DNA of 6,321 nucleotides from Methyloceanibacter sp. (GTDB taxonomy: Bacteria; Pseudomonadota; Alphaproteobacteria; Rhizobiales; Methyloligellaceae). The position numbers and the translations under genes were made by a program. The stretch spans positions 1 through 6,321 of the forward strand of contig JALHTP010000096.1 in the NCBI GenBank assembly GCA_022865725.1. Reading direction: 5' to 3'. The notes beneath the pieces were generated by a model. It saw nothing but the letters and a program-made list of their open reading frames with translations. It had not been told where the DNA came from and searched no databases. Below, in pieces: positions 5,234-6,321 of the stretch (positions are counted from its first letter, which is position 1; each line of letters opens with the position of its first letter).

Positions 5234-6321
5234 TCAAGCGGCCGACACCGTAGGCCGATGCAGCGGCGCTTCCACCGATTCGCCGGCGCCTTCGAGAGGC
5301 AGCACGATGGTGGCAATTGTCCCTTCTCCAAGCTTGCTCGCAAGCTCGAGGCGGCCGCCATGGAGCCGCGCCAATCCCTTCACCACCGACAATCCCAGGC
5401 CTGCGCCGTCATAGCTTCGATCGTAGGAATTGTTCGCCTGCACGAACGGGTTGCCGAGCTTCGGCAGGTCCTGCTCGGCGATGCCAATGCCGTTGTCGGC
5501 GACGATGAACTCGATATTCCCGTCGGCGAGCGCCGCCGAGACGCGCACCCAGCCGCCTGGATCGGTGAACTTGATGGCGTTCGAGATCACATTCAGCAGC
5601 ATCTGCTTGCAGGCGCGCTTGTCGGCCGGAAGCTCGGGGATGCCGGGCGCCACGTCCATGATGAGCGACAGCGACCGTTGCTCGGCCGTGTGGCGCATGA
5701 GGTCGCAACAGGACTTGACGAGGGGCGCCACGTCGAACGGTTCCTTGACGATCTTGAACTTGCCGGCCTCGATCTTCGACATGTCGAGGATGTCGTTGAC
5801 GACGTTCAGCAGGTGCTCGCCGCTTTCGTGGATGAGCCGCGCATAATCGCGATAGCGCGCTTCGCCGAGCGATCCGAACAGCTCGCGGTTGAGGATCTCG
5901 GAGAAGCCGATCACGGCGTTGAGCGGGGTGCGGAGCTCATGGCTCATATTGGCGAGGAACTGCGTCTTGGCCCGGCTTGCGCTCTCGGCCTCGTCACGGG
6001 TGCGCAGAATCTCGGCCTCCTGCGCCTTGCGGTCGGAGATGTCACGCGTCACGGCGACGATGCCGGGCCGGTCGAGCACGGCGCCCTCCGCCCGTAAAGG
6101 CCGGCAGCGCATCTCGACCCACACATAGCGGGCCGCTTCGGCCATTCCGGCGCGGCGCACCCTGAACTCGACCGCGATAGACTCGTTATTGGCAAATGAG
6201 CGCGACAACGCCGTGAGATAAGCCGGGCGGTCGGCGACAGGCACGCGCTCGAAGAGGCCGTCGCCGGCGATCTTCTGCGCAGGCTCGCCGAAGAGCTGCT
6301 GCGCGGCGAGCGAGGCGAAGA
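5234..6321 (-). CDS. PAS domain sensor histidine kinase, N-terminus off the window
   Basis: A kinase that autophosphorylates on histidine and passes the phosphate to a response regulator. The reading frame stays open to the right edge, so at least 361 C-terminal residues are present and the upstream part is missing; a GTG at 6244 is internal to the PAS fold and not the start. The order is: a PAS domain (right edge to about 6035, including YVWVEMRCRPL and VAVTRDISDRK), a linker helix, a HisKA domain with MSHELRTPLNAVIGFSE (phosphorylated His codon at 5939-5941), and a HATPase_c domain. Its ATP-site motifs are LLNVISNAIKFT (N box), VADNGIGI (G1), PFVQ (F box) and GAGLGLSVVKG (G2). No receiver domain follows, so it is a classical kinase. 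The H box resembles the DivJ/PleC/PdhS group of alphaproteobacterial cell-cycle kinases; DivJ is my best guess, but the missing N-terminus prevents assignment. Confidence 0.95.
   Translation of the reverse strand, partial: FASLAAQQLFGEPAQKIAGDGLFERVPVADRPAYLTALSRSFANNESIAVEFRVRRAGMAEAARYVWVEMRCRPLRAEGAVLDRPGIVAVTRDISDRKAQEAEILRTRDEAESASRAKTQFLANMSHELRTPLNAVIGFSEILNRELFGSLGEARYRDYARLIHESGEHLLNVVNDILDMSKIEAGKFKIVKEPFDVAPLVKSCCDLMRHTAEQRSLSLIMDVAPGIPELPADKRACKQMLLNVISNAIKFTDPGGWVRVSAALADGNIEFIVADNGIGIAEQDLPKLGNPFVQANNSYDRSYDGAGLGLSVVKGLARLHGGRLELASKLGEGTIATIVLPLEGAGESVEAPLHRPTVSAA

Noticed and set aside
5258..6097. A 279-codon plus-strand open frame
   Set aside because: It is opposite the histidine kinase, whose frame contains the intact H, N, G1, F and G2 boxes. 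The plus frame is low-complexity and rich in Arg, His and Val, as expected of an antisense shadow.
6242..6244. GTG as the start of the histidine kinase
   Set aside because: The frame stays open to the window edge and the residues upstream (ending AGDGLFER) continue the PAS fold, so the real start lies beyond the right end.

Overview
The window reads as a high-GC alphaproteobacterial chromosome segment, most likely from the order Hyphomicrobiales (Rhizobiales). The evidence is the strong G/C preference at third codon positions, a rhizobial-type class A penicillin-binding protein, the split DUF1214/DUF1254 membrane-protein pair, a DUF1491 protein, and the alphaproteobacterial H-box style of the sensor kinase. 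No tRNA, rRNA, mobile element, CRISPR array or obvious horizontally acquired island is visible. This looks like core chromosomal DNA concerned with the cell envelope.

Left half, plus strand: a 144-nt leader holds a possible sigma70-like promoter and two perfect or near-perfect hairpins. It leads into a 770-residue bifunctional peptidoglycan synthase (145-2457). Then come a DUF1214 membrane-anchored protein (about 2587-3174) and a DUF1254 membrane-anchored protein (3165-3728), which overlap by 10 nt. DUF1254 and DUF1214 are usually halves of one polypeptide in other bacteria. Here they are separate genes in reversed order, each with its own membrane anchor and exactly two cysteines outside the membrane.

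Right half, minus strand (read right to left): a PAS-containing sensor histidine kinase runs off the right edge (5234-6321, N-terminus missing). It is followed by an inner-membrane-anchored protein with two peptidoglycan-binding domains (4420-5106), a DUF1491 protein (4047-4394), and a small 62-residue protein that I call at 3744-3932 from its ribosome binding site and codon use. The two halves converge at about 3728-3744, where a short hairpin and a T-rich tract probably act as a terminator.

The genes suggest an envelope-growth neighbourhood: a glycan polymerase/crosslinker with two uncharacterised periplasmic partners faces a kinase and a peptidoglycan-binding protein. The kinase resembles the DivJ/PleC group that controls the DivK-CtrA cell-cycle pathway. 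A near-match to the CtrA box lies upstream of the small gene, but the link is only an inference. Observations most worth following up are the small gene with its two alternative leader hairpins, the split DUF1214/DUF1254 pair with paired cysteines, and the structured leader of the penicillin-binding protein gene. I did not find a clearly new multi-gene system.
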